Shown here in pieces: positions 17,008 through 26,124 of a stretch of 52,660 bases of DNA (its first letter is position 1; each line of letters starts with the position of its first letter). This DNA comes from Bryobacterales bacterium (GTDB taxonomy: Bacteria > Acidobacteriota > Terriglobia > Bryobacterales > Bryobacteraceae). The position numbers were made by a program, and so were the translations under genes. Location: contig JAOAPR010000117.1 in assembly GCA_025463005.1 (NCBI GenBank), forward strand, positions 1 to 52,660, in the 5' to 3' direction. The notes under the pieces were generated by a model. It was not told where the DNA came from. It searched no databases and saw only the letters and a program-made list of their open reading frames with translations.

Positions 17008-20000
17008 TTAGAACGTGAACCGCGCCACCATCAACCCAGTGCGGGGACCACCGCCGCACCCTACACAAGCGCCGTTAAGCGTGTTCACATACCCGAAGCC
17101 CGCATTCAACGTAACGTTCGGGTTGGTGCGGGTCGTAACCGTATTCGGATTCGCGACCGCACCTGTCGAGGGCGCCGCATAGAAGTGGCGATTGAAGATG
17201 TTCTGGAACTCGGCCCGGATCTGGAGGTTCATCTTGCCCTCGTGGCCAAGCTTGAAGTTCCTTCCGAAGTTCATGTTCTCCGAGGGCTGCCGCTGCCAGC
17301 GGAAGTTGTTGTAGTAAGCGGCAGTCGCCGCGAATTGTCCCGCGGGAGCGTCCTGGAACGCTGCTGGATTGAGCACTAACTCCTGCGTCGGGTCGAAGCA
17401 ATGGCAGTTAGGATCCTTCAGGAAGATGTCCCCAGGTCCTTTGCCCGGCGCGAAGTTCCAATAGGTGTTCGCTCCACCGAAAAGCTGGTTTTGCGGCGTT
17501 CTGTTCAATTGAGCATAGAGCTGATTCGCGGAGTCCGGCATGACCAGGAGTGCGCCGCTCTGATACCGCAGCACAGCGCCAATCTGCCAGTCGCGCAGCC
17601 CATAACTGACAGCTTTCATCGCCATTCCATCGCTCTTAATTCTCGGAGTGGTGTAGGTTCCGGAAATGACTAGCTGGAGGGGGCGACTCAGGGGCGAGAG
17701 CTGCTTGTTGCTGTCGCGATTGAATACATCGTTGATCCTGGTGGTCGCAGGGACTCCGGCATAGCCAGAATCGGAGTTAGCTCCGAGGCTCTCTTCCTTG
17801 CCCCATGTGAATGCTCCCTGCATGTCCAGACCGTGCGAGTAGCGCTTTGTGACGGTAGCTTGGAGCGAGTCATACCAGGTTTTGCCCAGCGGCGGTCCAA
17901 GGAACGGAGGGATGGCGGAGCCCCACTGCGGCCGGGGAACTAAAGCCGACGCCAGGCTCTGCGTGATCGGGAATCCCGCGTACGGCAGGTGCAAACCCTT
18001 GGCGACGACGCCGGCAGCCAACTGCCCCGTCAGGACATTCCCGATGGGACTAGTCAGCAGTAGACGGTCGGACGGGTTGTTGATATCGAGGCCATAGGCT
18101 TTGAGCGTATCGAAGGTAAGCGTGTTGTAGTTGTTCGTAGCCAGGGAAGGCGCTGTAAACCAAACGCCTCGATTGCCCACGTACGAGACTTCCACAACGA
18201 TGGATCTGGTGACCTCGCGTTGGATACCGATGCTGTACTGAAAAATGCGTGGCGGGCGCGAGTCTTCGTCGATCGAAATGAACGGCGACTGAGAAGCGTA
18301 ACATGCGGAGTTCGCAGTGCCAGGGCAAACCGTCCGAGTCGGGTACTTGTTGGGGTCGAAGTTCGGCCAGACCAGACTTGGATTACCGTAGGGATTCCCT
18401 GTGGCGTACGGATTTCCACCTTTCAGACCGTTAGGCAGTGCATTGCCACCGAACCCAGGTGCGTTGAAGGTATAGAAATCGGCGATGCTCAAGGACAAGA
18501 AAGAATTGTTGGAGGCGGTTCCGTAGGCAAAACCTGTTCCGCCGCGGAGAACCGTCTTGCTATTGATTTGGTAGGCTACACCCACCCGAGGCCCAAACGC
18601 CCACGGGTAATTATTAGAAAAGTTGCAATTGCAGCGTCCCGGACCGTAGCCCTCGTACTGCACGGTGCCAGGATAGCCGACATTCGGATTGATCGCGGTA
18701 AAGTTCGCGCTCTGCATGCGGCCGTACTGCTCTTTGAGATACGTCTGGAAGTCGTATCGTAAGCCGTAATCGAGGGTCAACTTGCGCGTCACTTTCCAGG
18801 TGTCCTGGGCATACCCCGAAATGGAGTGGTTCCCCAACCTCATATCCGCTTTAGGCGAAGTTTGCAAGCTTTGGACCTGCCCGAGCAGGAAGCTGGCGTA
18901 AGGGAATCCACTGTTGCTGCTCAAACCGGTTCTGCCGTTCTCCCAAAGATTGCGGGTTTGATCCGCGGAGAAGGAGAAGATGCCGTTAGCGCGAGCATCG
19001 GTTTTGTTAATGATTCCATCGATGACCAGCTCCCCACCAAATTTGAACGTGTGGCTATTTTTGACCCACGTTAAGGACACGTTCCCGGTAGGTTTCTGGT
19101 CCCACTGCTGTTGGTTGCCAAAAGTGCCGGCGCCAATGCCCACGGGGGCGAGAAAACCACCGCCCGTGGTGGGGTTGTTCAAACCGGTGATGTTCGGGAA
19201 CGTGTCGCTATAGAAACCGCTTAATCCGATGGTGCTTTGATCGAACCGGGCGGGCAACGCCGGAGCAGACAGATACAGGTATCCAGCCCCCACATGCAAG
19301 AGCACGGTCGGGGTGAGAGTTTGGTCGTAATTCACGCGAACGGTGGTGGAACGGTTGTTCGCCGCGTTAACACCGGTCAGCACTGGATCCAAGCCATTGT
19401 AGTTGGGCTGCTCCGTCAGAGTTCGCGACATATACCCGGAGATCTTGACAGTCGGGCTCAGCGAGTGATCGATCTTGATCGACGGAATGCTGGTCTTCTT
19501 GGGGTTCGTGTAGAAGGGAATGTTGTAGTTGTTGATCAGTTTGCTATTGGTCGGCAAGGGGAGCTTGTTCTGGATCGCCAACGCTACGGGATCGAACTTG
19601 CTACTCGGGATCTGCTGGCCGGGGAAGAGGTTGCGCGCGAGGCTTCCATCCGGCGCCGTGAACGTGCTGGTCGGATCGTAAACACCGAACTGCGGGATCA
19701 AACGGCCCAGCTGATCCCTCACGGGGACCGCTGCCGCGCCGACGCCCGTTGTCAGATAGACCACCCCGCCAGATCCGTCCTGACAAGCGGCTGCGGACGG
19801 TGCGGTGGCGCTAGTACACCTCGGAGTAGCCGTAGAGAAATCCCCACCTCGATAGGCCGTCGTGGGAACCGTCTGGAGACCGTTGCTGACGCCCTGGGTT
19901 TCCCGGAACTGTTCCCAGTTAAAGAAGAAAAAGCTCTTGTCATGACCATCGTAGACCTTCGGGATGGTGATCGGACCGCCCAGCGTAAATCCGTAATCAT

Positions 20001-20862
20001 TGCGGCGCTGCCGGTTCCGTACGTGCTCTCCTTGCCTGGCTGCGTTGGTATCGCCTGCGTTGGTGTAAGGCAAACCGGCGTTCAGGAATTCATTCACGTA
20101 GTAGTCGTACGCCGAGCTATGATATTGGTTGGTGCCGGACTTCATCGTGAAGTTGAAGTAGCCGCCCGCCGCCTGGCCGAATTCCGCGGCATAATTGCTG
20201 GTCTGAACGGCCACTTCCTGGACAGCATCCGTGCCTTGCTGGAGCTGGGAAGCCTGCTGCCGCCACAGACCGTTGCTCGCGTCCTGGCCTTCCACGCGAA
20301 TGGTTCCGGTGTTGCTTGGAAGCCCGTTGACGCGGAGATTGCTATCTGCCGCAAACTGCGTGCCAGGCAAGAGCGTGGTTACCTGGAGGGGGTTTCGAAT
20401 GGCCCCAAACCCCGTGCCCGTGCCAATAGTTAGCACCGGAAGGTTGTTCGCCCGGTCGGACGTAACGTTATAGCTGACGTCGCCGCTCTCGGTCTTGAGA
20501 AGAGGGGTCGTATCCGTGACGGTAACCGCTTCTGAGGTTGCGCCGACCTCGAGCTTCACGTCCCAGCGGACCGTCGTCGCGACCGGGACTTCAAGATTCT
20601 GGCGGACGTACTTCTTGAAGCCTGGCAGGGTTGCCGTCAGCTCATAAGTGCCGCGAGGCAGCGAGAACGTGTAATTTCCGGTGGCTGACGTGCCGCCTTG
20701 GAATACCGCACCTGTTTCCGTGTTCTTGACCTCAATCGAAGCATTCGCTACAACGGCGCCGGTAGGATCTGAAATGACCCCGGTGAGCGTTCCACGGTCG
20801 CTCTGGGCAAATGCAGTGAGCCCGAGCATAAAGACACACAGCGAACGGAGCAGTGTTTTCAT
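17008..20862 (-). CDS. TonB-dependent outer-membrane receptor with N-terminal CarboxypepD_reg domain
   Basis: This 1284-residue protein has a signal peptide (residues 1-20, ending AFAQ). A carboxypeptidase-regulatory-like beta-sandwich follows (about 24-105, GTLTGVISDPTGAVVANASI and GTYELTATLPGFKKY). A plug-like region then contains RVEGQDASNGLW and VAVQTSNYAAEFGQAAGGYF, and a large beta-barrel ends in the aromatic-terminated strand MVARFTF, a BAM recognition signal. This is the Oar/SusC-like type expanded in Acidobacteria, probably importing a polymer fragment or large complex. No SusD-like partner is present. It has its own promoter upstream and hairpin terminator downstream, so it is monocistronic. 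Confidence 0.9.
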   Translation of the reverse strand: MKTLLRSLCVFMLGLTAFAQSDRGTLTGVISDPTGAVVANASIEVKNTETGAVFQGGTSATGNYTFSLPRGTYELTATLPGFKKYVRQNLEVPVATTVRWDVKLEVGATSEAVTVTDTTPLLKTESGDVSYNVTSDRANNLPVLTIGTGTGFGAIRNPLQVTTLLPGTQFAADSNLRVNGLPSNTGTIRVEGQDASNGLWRQQASQLQQGTDAVQEVAVQTSNYAAEFGQAAGGYFNFTMKSGTNQYHSSAYDYYVNEFLNAGLPYTNAGDTNAARQGEHVRNRQRRNDYGFTLGGPITIPKVYDGHDKSFFFFNWEQFRETQGVSNGLQTVPTTAYRGGDFSTATPRCTSATAPSAAACQDGSGGVVYLTTGVGAAAVPVRDQLGRLIPQFGVYDPTSTFTAPDGSLARNLFPGQQIPSSKFDPVALAIQNKLPLPTNSKLINNYNIPFYTNPKKTSIPSIKIDHSLSPTVKISGYMSRTLTEQPNYNGLDPVLTGVNAANNRSTTVRVNYDQTLTPTVLLHVGAGYLYLSAPALPARFDQSTIGLSGFYSDTFPNITGLNNPTTGGGFLAPVGIGAGTFGNQQQWDQKPTGNVSLTWVKNSHTFKFGGELVIDGIINKTDARANGIFSFSADQTRNLWENGRTGLSSNSGFPYASFLLGQVQSLQTSPKADMRLGNHSISGYAQDTWKVTRKLTLDYGLRYDFQTYLKEQYGRMQSANFTAINPNVGYPGTVQYEGYGPGRCNCNFSNNYPWAFGPRVGVAYQINSKTVLRGGTGFAYGTASNNSFLSLSIADFYTFNAPGFGGNALPNGLKGGNPYATGNPYGNPSLVWPNFDPNKYPTRTVCPGTANSACYASQSPFISIDEDSRPPRIFQYSIGIQREVTRSIVVEVSYVGNRGVWFTAPSLATNNYNTLTFDTLKAYGLDINNPSDRLLLTSPIGNVLTGQLAAGVVAKGLHLPYAGFPITQSLASALVPRPQWGSAIPPFLGPPLGKTWYDSLQATVTKRYSHGLDMQGAFTWGKEESLGANSDSGYAGVPATTRINDVFNRDSNKQLSPLSRPLQLVISGTYTTPRIKSDGMAMKAVSYGLRDWQIGAVLRYQSGALLVMPDSANQLYAQLNRTPQNQLFGGANTYWNFAPGKGPGDIFLKDPNCHCFDPTQELVLNPAAFQDAPAGQFAATAAYYNNFRWQRQPSENMNFGRNFKLGHEGKMNLQIRAEFQNIFNRHFYAAPSTGAVANPNTVTTRTNPNVTLNAGFGYVNTLNGACVGCGGGPRTGLMVARFTF

Positions 20863-20932
20863 AATTCCTCTCTCGACTAACCGAAACGTACTGGGGTGTA
20901 AATGAGACTAACCCGCAAAACGCCGTTGCGGC

Positions 20933-20962
20933 AGTATAGTTCTGAAGTTACAGATAAGTCAA
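20933..20962 (-). promoter_or_regulatory. Sigma-70-like promoter of the TonB receptor
   Basis: The minus strand has TTGACT (-35, 20962-20957), an 18-base spacer and TATACT (-10, 20938-20933). Transcription would start near 20926, giving a leader of about 64 bases before the ATG at 20862. This is the best promoter match in the window. Confidence 0.7.
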
Positions 20963-20969
20963 CACTTAT
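20954..20969. promoter_or_regulatory. Operator-like palindrome over the -35 box
   Basis: ATAAGT (20954-20959), CAAC, ACTTAT (20964-20969) is a perfect 6+6 inverted repeat that overlaps the -35 element of the TonB receptor promoter. Its position would let a bound dimer block RNA polymerase. The regulator is unknown. The rest of the roughly 300-base gap to the leucine-rich-repeat gene shows nothing else clear. Confidence 0.5.
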
Positions 20970-21161
20970 GAGATTCGGTATGGACTTCCCTTATTTGGAA
21001 GCCGCCTAAACTTTCTACCTCACTGATAAATAATGACTTCACCCCTGATCGATCACCACCTCACACTTCACTCTTTCGACCGTCAGTATTCTCGGGCCGC
21101 TGATAGCTCTGGCTGTCGCGCTCGCCCTATAAATCATCATTCTTTCCGGAGGTGGAATCCG

Positions 21162-21986
21162 ATGAAACCGATCATCGGTGTCGTTCTGTTAAGCCTGATC
21201 GCCGTCGCGGCCGACGTACCGGCCCCGGTCTTTAAAGACCCCGGTCTGGAGGAAAACGTCAGGAAGTTCATTCATGGCGCGGACCCCGCCAAACCCCTTA
21301 GCCAAGACCAACTGGACCACGTTTATCTGGTCTCCGTCTCGAACCAGCCCATCCGGGACCTTGCGGGCCTCGAAAAATGTCCCAATCTGAACACCATCTA
21401 TCTATCTGCATCACAGGTATCCGATCTCACCCCTCTCAGCAAACTGACCAATCTCGAGCAGCTCACCATTACGGGCGGTCAGATCCGCGACCTGACGCCT
21501 TTGGCCGGTCTAACGCGCCTGCGTTTCCTGGATTTATCGCTAAATCAAATCTCGGATCTGACGCCGCTAACTAACTTGAAGGATCTCCAGACGCTGAACC
21601 TTAGAGGAAATGCGATCACGCAACTGGCCCCGATCCAAGGCTTGACCGCGCTCCAGTCTCTATACCTTGATGGCAACCAGGTGAGCGATCTCAAGCCGCT
21701 GGCCGGCCTTAAATCATTGCAGGTGCTGAGCGCCAAACAGAACCGCGTAGCCGATCTATCGCCGCTTACCAGTCTGAGCGCGTGGCGCGCCCTGTACCTG
21801 GATCAAAACCAGGTGAGCGATCTGGCTCCGCTGGTCGCGATGGTGCAGCCCGAGCGCCAGCCGATCAAGGGGCTCACGCCGTTCTGGATCCTGTCGCTGC
21901 GCGGAAACCCGCTAAGCGACGTGGCACGATCGCGTGATCTGCCGGAGTTACAGAAACGCGCGTTCGATGTGATTGCTGATCGTTAG
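21162..21986 (+). CDS. Secreted leucine-rich-repeat protein (internalin/SDS22-like)
   Basis: This 274-residue protein starts at ATG 21162 with CCGGAGGTGG upstream as ribosome-binding site and a signal peptide (MKPIIGVVLLSLIAVAAD). It carries about nine 22-residue repeats of the LTxLxxLxxLxLxxNQISDLxPL kind (for example FLDLSLNQISDLTPLTNL). These form a curved protein-binding surface. Its target is unknown; the protein is likely periplasmic or outer-surface. The frame extends upstream to 21033 but without signal peptide or ribosome-binding site. Its stop overlaps the convergent PHP gene by 4 bases. Confidence 0.82.
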   Translation: MKPIIGVVLLSLIAVAADVPAPVFKDPGLEENVRKFIHGADPAKPLSQDQLDHVYLVSVSNQPIRDLAGLEKCPNLNTIYLSASQVSDLTPLSKLTNLEQLTITGGQIRDLTPLAGLTRLRFLDLSLNQISDLTPLTNLKDLQTLNLRGNAITQLAPIQGLTALQSLYLDGNQVSDLKPLAGLKSLQVLSAKQNRVADLSPLTSLSAWRALYLDQNQVSDLAPLVAMVQPERQPIKGLTPFWILSLRGNPLSDVARSRDLPELQKRAFDVIADR

Positions 21987-22810
21987 ACAGCGGCCCGCAA
22001 CCGGTCGACCAGATCGTCCGGAACCTTGAGACTGCCGCCCCGGCCGGTGCCCAGCCGGATTTCAGGTTTCACCGCGCCATGGAAGTCCGAGCCGCCTGTG
22101 ACCAGTAACCCATGCTGCTCGGCCAGTTGCAGGTACAGCTCGGTCTGCGCCGGGCTGTGATCGCTATGGTAGGCTTCGATCGCGTTAAGCCCCGCCGAGC
22201 GCAAGTCCGGCAGTATGGCCGCGACGTCCTCCTGAAGACGAATCGGGTGCGCCAGCGAGGCGATCCCGCCCGCGTCGCGGATGTGCTGGGCCGCGTCGGA
22301 AAACTGGGGCTCGCGCCGGGTGACGTAGCCCTTCGCGGATTCGTCCAGATAGTCATCGAAGGCCTGTTGCAGGCTGCTCACGTAGCCTTTTTCGACCAGC
22401 AACTGCGCAAAGTGCGGTCGTCCGGTCATGCCGCCGCCATGGGCTTCCGCCTGCTCGAGCGTAATGTCCAGGCCGAGCTCGCGCAGGCGCGCCACCAGGC
22501 GGACATTGCGCTCGCGGCGCGACGCCTGCAAATCGCCGATCCAGCTCCGGAAGCCGGTAAGGGTGGAATCAGTCAAGAAATAGCCCAGAAGGTGCACGGA
22601 ATGGCCGTTCAGCTTCGTAGACAGCTCGATCCCGCACACTAAATCCAGCCCGGATTGGCGCGCCAGAGGCAAGGCCTGGTCATATCCGGAGAACGTGTCG
22701 TGATCGGTGATGCCGAGGGTACTGACCCCGGCGCGGCCCGCCTCGTCCAACAGTTGCGCCGGCGAATAGGTCCCGTCGGACGCTGTGGTGTGCGAGTGCA
22801 GATCAATCAT
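21983..22810 (-). CDS. PHP-domain phosphoesterase, pAp phosphatase candidate
   Basis: This 275-residue polymerase-and-histidinol-phosphatase domain protein carries the metal motifs MIDLHSHTTASDGTYSP (His5, His7), ITDHDT, CGIEL, LAHPIR and GGSDFHG in order. Its relatives YciV/RNase AM and Chromobacterium CV1693 hydrolyse 3',5'-nucleoside bisphosphates such as pAp. Here its ATG overlaps the end of cysC by 8 bases. A kinase that makes PAPS and a phosphatase that removes its by-product pAp would make a sensible pair. The substrate is inferred from family and context only. Confidence 0.85.
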   Translation of the reverse strand: MIDLHSHTTASDGTYSPAQLLDEAGRAGVSTLGITDHDTFSGYDQALPLARQSGLDLVCGIELSTKLNGHSVHLLGYFLTDSTLTGFRSWIGDLQASRRERNVRLVARLRELGLDITLEQAEAHGGGMTGRPHFAQLLVEKGYVSSLQQAFDDYLDESAKGYVTRREPQFSDAAQHIRDAGGIASLAHPIRLQEDVAAILPDLRSAGLNAIEAYHSDHSPAQTELYLQLAEQHGLLVTGGSDFHGAVKPEIRLGTGRGGSLKVPDDLVDRLRAAV

Positions 22811-23336
22811 AAGAGATCAGACCCAAGTCCTTGAGTGTAAGCCATACCCGATCCACACTCTTTTGAGGAGTTTCTCGCGAGGAATGAATTATCAGCTCAG
22901 GCGCCTCCGGAGGTTCATAGGGATCGGAGATGCCGGTGAAGTGTTCGATCTCACCAGCCAGGGCTTTCTTGTACAGACCTTTCACGTCGCGCCCGATCAG
23001 CACGTCCATGGGGCACTCCATGAACACTTCCACAAAGTTGGGAATGCGTGCGCGGACGCTCCGGCGGACCTCGCGGTAGGGCGAAATGGCGGCCGCGATC
23101 GCGATCACGCCGTTGCGCGAAAGCAGCTCGCAGACGAAGCCGATACGGCGAATGTTTTCGTCGCGGTCCTCGTGGCTGTAGCCCAGACCCTTGGAAAGAT
23201 GCGTCCGAACGACGTCGCCGTCGAGGAGTTCCACCTTCGCCCCCGCGGCGCATAGCCGCTGCTGCAGCATCGTCGAGATGGTACTCTTGCCCGCGCCGGA
23301 TAAACCGGTGAACCAAACCGTGCATCCCTTATGCAT
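22803..23336 (-). CDS. cysC: Adenylylsulfate (APS) kinase
   Basis: This 177-residue P-loop kinase has CTVWFTGLSGAGKSTIS at its N terminus, LLDGDVVRTHLSKGLGYS and FVEVFMECP, the CysC signatures. It phosphorylates APS to PAPS for sulfotransfer or assimilatory sulfate reduction. ATG 23336 follows GAAAGAA and gives the normal CysC length. An earlier ATG at 23384 would add 16 residues. No cysD/cysN sulfurylase genes are near, so it stands apart from a full assimilation operon. It is translationally coupled to the downstream PHP phosphatase gene. Confidence 0.92.
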   Translation of the reverse strand: MHKGCTVWFTGLSGAGKSTISTMLQQRLCAAGAKVELLDGDVVRTHLSKGLGYSHEDRDENIRRIGFVCELLSRNGVIAIAAAISPYREVRRSVRARIPNFVEVFMECPMDVLIGRDVKGLYKKALAGEIEHFTGISDPYEPPEAPELIIHSSRETPQKSVDRVWLTLKDLGLISYD

Positions 23337-23660
23337 GTTCTTTCGTTCTAGGATAGGCCACTCCCGCCGGTCGCGGTTCGGCACCGAACCACAAGCGGCC
23401 GCCAGCCACCGGGCCCGGGCGGTTTTGCCGCTCCTTTGACGCTAATTCGCTCATCTGTAACCTGTGGGCGATCCGGCACGCCGAGGCTATTGGGTCCCGA
23501 GTACGTCATTTGGCAAGGGTCCACATTTTCAACAGTTTGGTATATACTATGGTCGGACGCGGAATACGCACCGCCGCTCATTTCTTGGGGAAGTTTTGAG
23601 CGATGTGTAACGTCTTAGTTACGTTTTGTACGTCGCAAATTACTGAGGCTTAAACGAATC
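23337..23660. other. Intergenic region upstream of the DUF1592 triad
   Basis: This 324-base gap lies between divergent cysC and the DUF1592 gene. It contains a TATACT box at 23543-23548, without a good -35, and a small inverted repeat GTAAC-GTCTTA-GTTAC at 23607-23622, 38 bases before the ATG. I see no convincing small ORF or RNA. It likely holds promoters for both directions. Confidence 0.35.
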
Positions 23661-26084
23661 ATGCGAGCAAGAATCCTGATGGGCTGTGCTGCCATCATTT
23701 TGGGCGTAATAGGGATGTCGGGCCAGGCCCAGAAGCCCGCGCCAGGGTCCCCCGTGACCACGGCCGAGGCTGAGAAGACCTTTTTCACTCAATACTGCTA
23801 TGGGTGCCACAATCAGGCGGCGAAGACCCGTGGTTTGGAATCGGCGCTTCGCCTGACCCTCGATCAGCTCGATGCGGCGCACGTCGAGAAGGATGCCGCG
23901 ACCTGGGAAAAGGTCGTCCGCAAGCTCCGCGCGGGTATGATGCCGCCCTCCGGCATGCCGCGCCCCAAACCGGAGGTTCTGGAATCCGCGATCTTGTTTG
24001 CGGAAAACGAGCTGGATCGCACCGCCAAGCTCCATATTCCCCCGCCGGGCCTGCATCGCATGAACCGCACCGAATACGCGAACGCGATCCGGGATCTTCT
24101 CGATATCCAGATTGACCCCAGCAAGTTCCTGCCCTCTGACGATTCCACCCGGGGCTTCGATAACATCGCGGGCGCGCTGGGCATCTCGCCGACCCTGCTC
24201 GAAGGCTACGTTTCGGCCGCCGGGAAGATCAGCCGCCTGGCGATCGGCGACGTGAGCACCCCCACCCAGACCACCTATCGGGTGGCGGAGGACACCGATC
24301 AGGACTATCACATCGAAGGAATGCCGTTCGGCACCCGCGGCGGCATGCTCGCGGCCCACGAGTTCCCGGCCGATGGCGAGTACAGCATCAAGATCACGCC
24401 TATCAGCAAGGGCAATATGGGGAACACCAACCCGTTCGGTGAGATCCCCGGAGAAAAGCTGGAAGTGGTCCTCGATGGCGAGCGGCTCCACGTGTTCGAT
24501 TGGGACCGCGACCGCGAGCGCAGCGACGGAACGTTGAATGTGAAATTTCCGGCCACAGCGGGGCGCCACACAGTGGTCGTCACCTTCCTGGCGACGAATT
24601 ACGCGCCGGGAACCGATCTGAACCAGCACTTCCTGCGCAGCACGATCGAAACCGGCGGGCTCCCCGGCTATCGTTTTTTCCCGCACGTAGGCAAGTTCGT
24701 GATCGACGGCCCGTACAATGCCAAAGGAGCCAGCGACACCTCCGCGCGCCGCAAGATTTTCGTGTGCAAGCCTGCCAGCGCCGGCCAGGAAACAGCTTGC
24801 GCCCGGCAGATCATCACGAGTCTGGCGCGCAAAGCCTTCCGCCGGCCGTTAAGCGATAAGGACACCGAGGTCCTGCTGGGCTTCTACCAGCGCGGACGCA
24901 ATGAACGCGATTTCGACAACGGGATTGAAATGGCGCTGCGCCGGATCCTGGCGGATCCGGAATTCGTCTTCCGCCGCGAAGCCGAGCCAACCAATGTTGC
25001 CGCTGGGCAAACCTATCGGATCAGCGACCTGGAGCTGGCCTCGCGTTTGTCATTCTTCGTTTGGAGCAGCATCCCCGACGACGAGCTGCTAAATCTGGCC
25101 AGCCAGAACAAGCTGCGCGACACGGCGGTTCTCGAGCAGCAAGTCCGGCGGATGCTCAAGGATCCGCGCTCGCGGCAACTGGTGACGAACTTTGCCGGCC
25201 AGTGGCTCAGCTTGCGCGCTCTGCAATCGCAGACTCCGGTGCCCTCTGAGTATCCGGATTTCGACGACGTTCTGCGCCAGGCCATGCGGACTGAAACCGA
25301 GATGTTCGTGAACAGCGTGGTTCAGGAAGATCGTCCGGTGACGGATCTTCTCGACGCGAACTATACCTTCCTGAATGAGCGGCTGGCACAGCATTACGGG
25401 ATACCGAATATCTACGGCAGCAATTTCCGCCGGGTCACTCTGCCGCCGGAATTCGACATGCGGCGCGGGCTGATCGGAAAAGGGTCATTCCTGACCGTAT
25501 CCTCGGCGCCCAACCGGACTTCACCGGTCAACCGGGGCAAATTTACCCTGCAGATGTTCCTGGGGGTGGAACCTCCGGCTCCGCCGCCGAACGTCCCGGA
25601 CCTGCCCAAGCAGGAAAGTGCGATTCGCGGCGGTCTGAAGCCGACCATGCGTCAGCAGATGGAGCTGCACCGCAAGAACGAGCCGTGCGCGAGCTGCCAC
25701 AAGATCATGGATCCTATCGGGTTAGTCCTTGAGAACTTCGATGGAATCGGACAGTACCGCACCGAAGACGACGGCAGCCCCATTGATCCCTCCGGTCAAC
25801 TGGTGGATGGCACCAAGCTCAACAGCGTCACGGATTTGCGCGGGGCTTTGGTTAAATACTCCCCGCAGTTCGTACGTGTGGTCACCGAAAAGTTGATGAT
25901 CTACGGGCTGGGCCGAGGGACGGAATACTACGATATGCCGCTGGTGCGGTCCATCGTGCACTCGGCCGAGAAGGACAAGTACCGGTTCTCTTCACTGGTG
26001 ATTGGCGTGGTCAAGAGCCAGCCGTTTCAGATGAATCAGAAACTGGAATCAAGCGGGAATGGGCAGGAACGCGCCTCCCGCTAA
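23661..26084 (+). CDS. Planctomycete-type cytochrome with DUF1587/1592/1588/1585 domains
   Basis: This 807-residue exported protein has a signal peptide (to about residue 23), an N-terminal haem motif YCYGCH (Cys46, Cys49, His50), then HRMNRTEYANAIRDLLDI (DUF1587). DUF1595/1592 segments follow, including LSFFVWSSIPDDELL and LVTNFAGQWLSLRALQ. A second haem motif CASCH (Cys676, Cys679, His680) leads DPIGLVLENFDGIGQYRTED (DUF1588), and DUF1585 closes the protein. This PSD-type architecture is common in Planctomycetes and Solibacter. Its enzymatic role is not established, but an oxidative role on polysaccharide has been suggested. It leads an operon with DUF1552 and ankyrin genes. Confidence 0.9.
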   Translation: MRARILMGCAAIILGVIGMSGQAQKPAPGSPVTTAEAEKTFFTQYCYGCHNQAAKTRGLESALRLTLDQLDAAHVEKDAATWEKVVRKLRAGMMPPSGMPRPKPEVLESAILFAENELDRTAKLHIPPPGLHRMNRTEYANAIRDLLDIQIDPSKFLPSDDSTRGFDNIAGALGISPTLLEGYVSAAGKISRLAIGDVSTPTQTTYRVAEDTDQDYHIEGMPFGTRGGMLAAHEFPADGEYSIKITPISKGNMGNTNPFGEIPGEKLEVVLDGERLHVFDWDRDRERSDGTLNVKFPATAGRHTVVVTFLATNYAPGTDLNQHFLRSTIETGGLPGYRFFPHVGKFVIDGPYNAKGASDTSARRKIFVCKPASAGQETACARQIITSLARKAFRRPLSDKDTEVLLGFYQRGRNERDFDNGIEMALRRILADPEFVFRREAEPTNVAAGQTYRISDLELASRLSFFVWSSIPDDELLNLASQNKLRDTAVLEQQVRRMLKDPRSRQLVTNFAGQWLSLRALQSQTPVPSEYPDFDDVLRQAMRTETEMFVNSVVQEDRPVTDLLDANYTFLNERLAQHYGIPNIYGSNFRRVTLPPEFDMRRGLIGKGSFLTVSSAPNRTSPVNRGKFTLQMFLGVEPPAPPPNVPDLPKQESAIRGGLKPTMRQQMELHRKNEPCASCHKIMDPIGLVLENFDGIGQYRTEDDGSPIDPSGQLVDGTKLNSVTDLRGALVKYSPQFVRVVTEKLMIYGLGRGTEYYDMPLVRSIVHSAEKDKYRFSSLVIGVVKSQPFQMNQKLESSGNGQERASR

Positions 26085-26124
26085 GACGCGAGAGATTATA
26101 GAATTTAATAGGAGAGCGGAAACC

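Noticed and set aside
19237-20433. Rightward 398-codon ORF inside the TonB receptor gene
   Set aside because: It is antisense to the receptor plug and barrel and has no recognisable domain.
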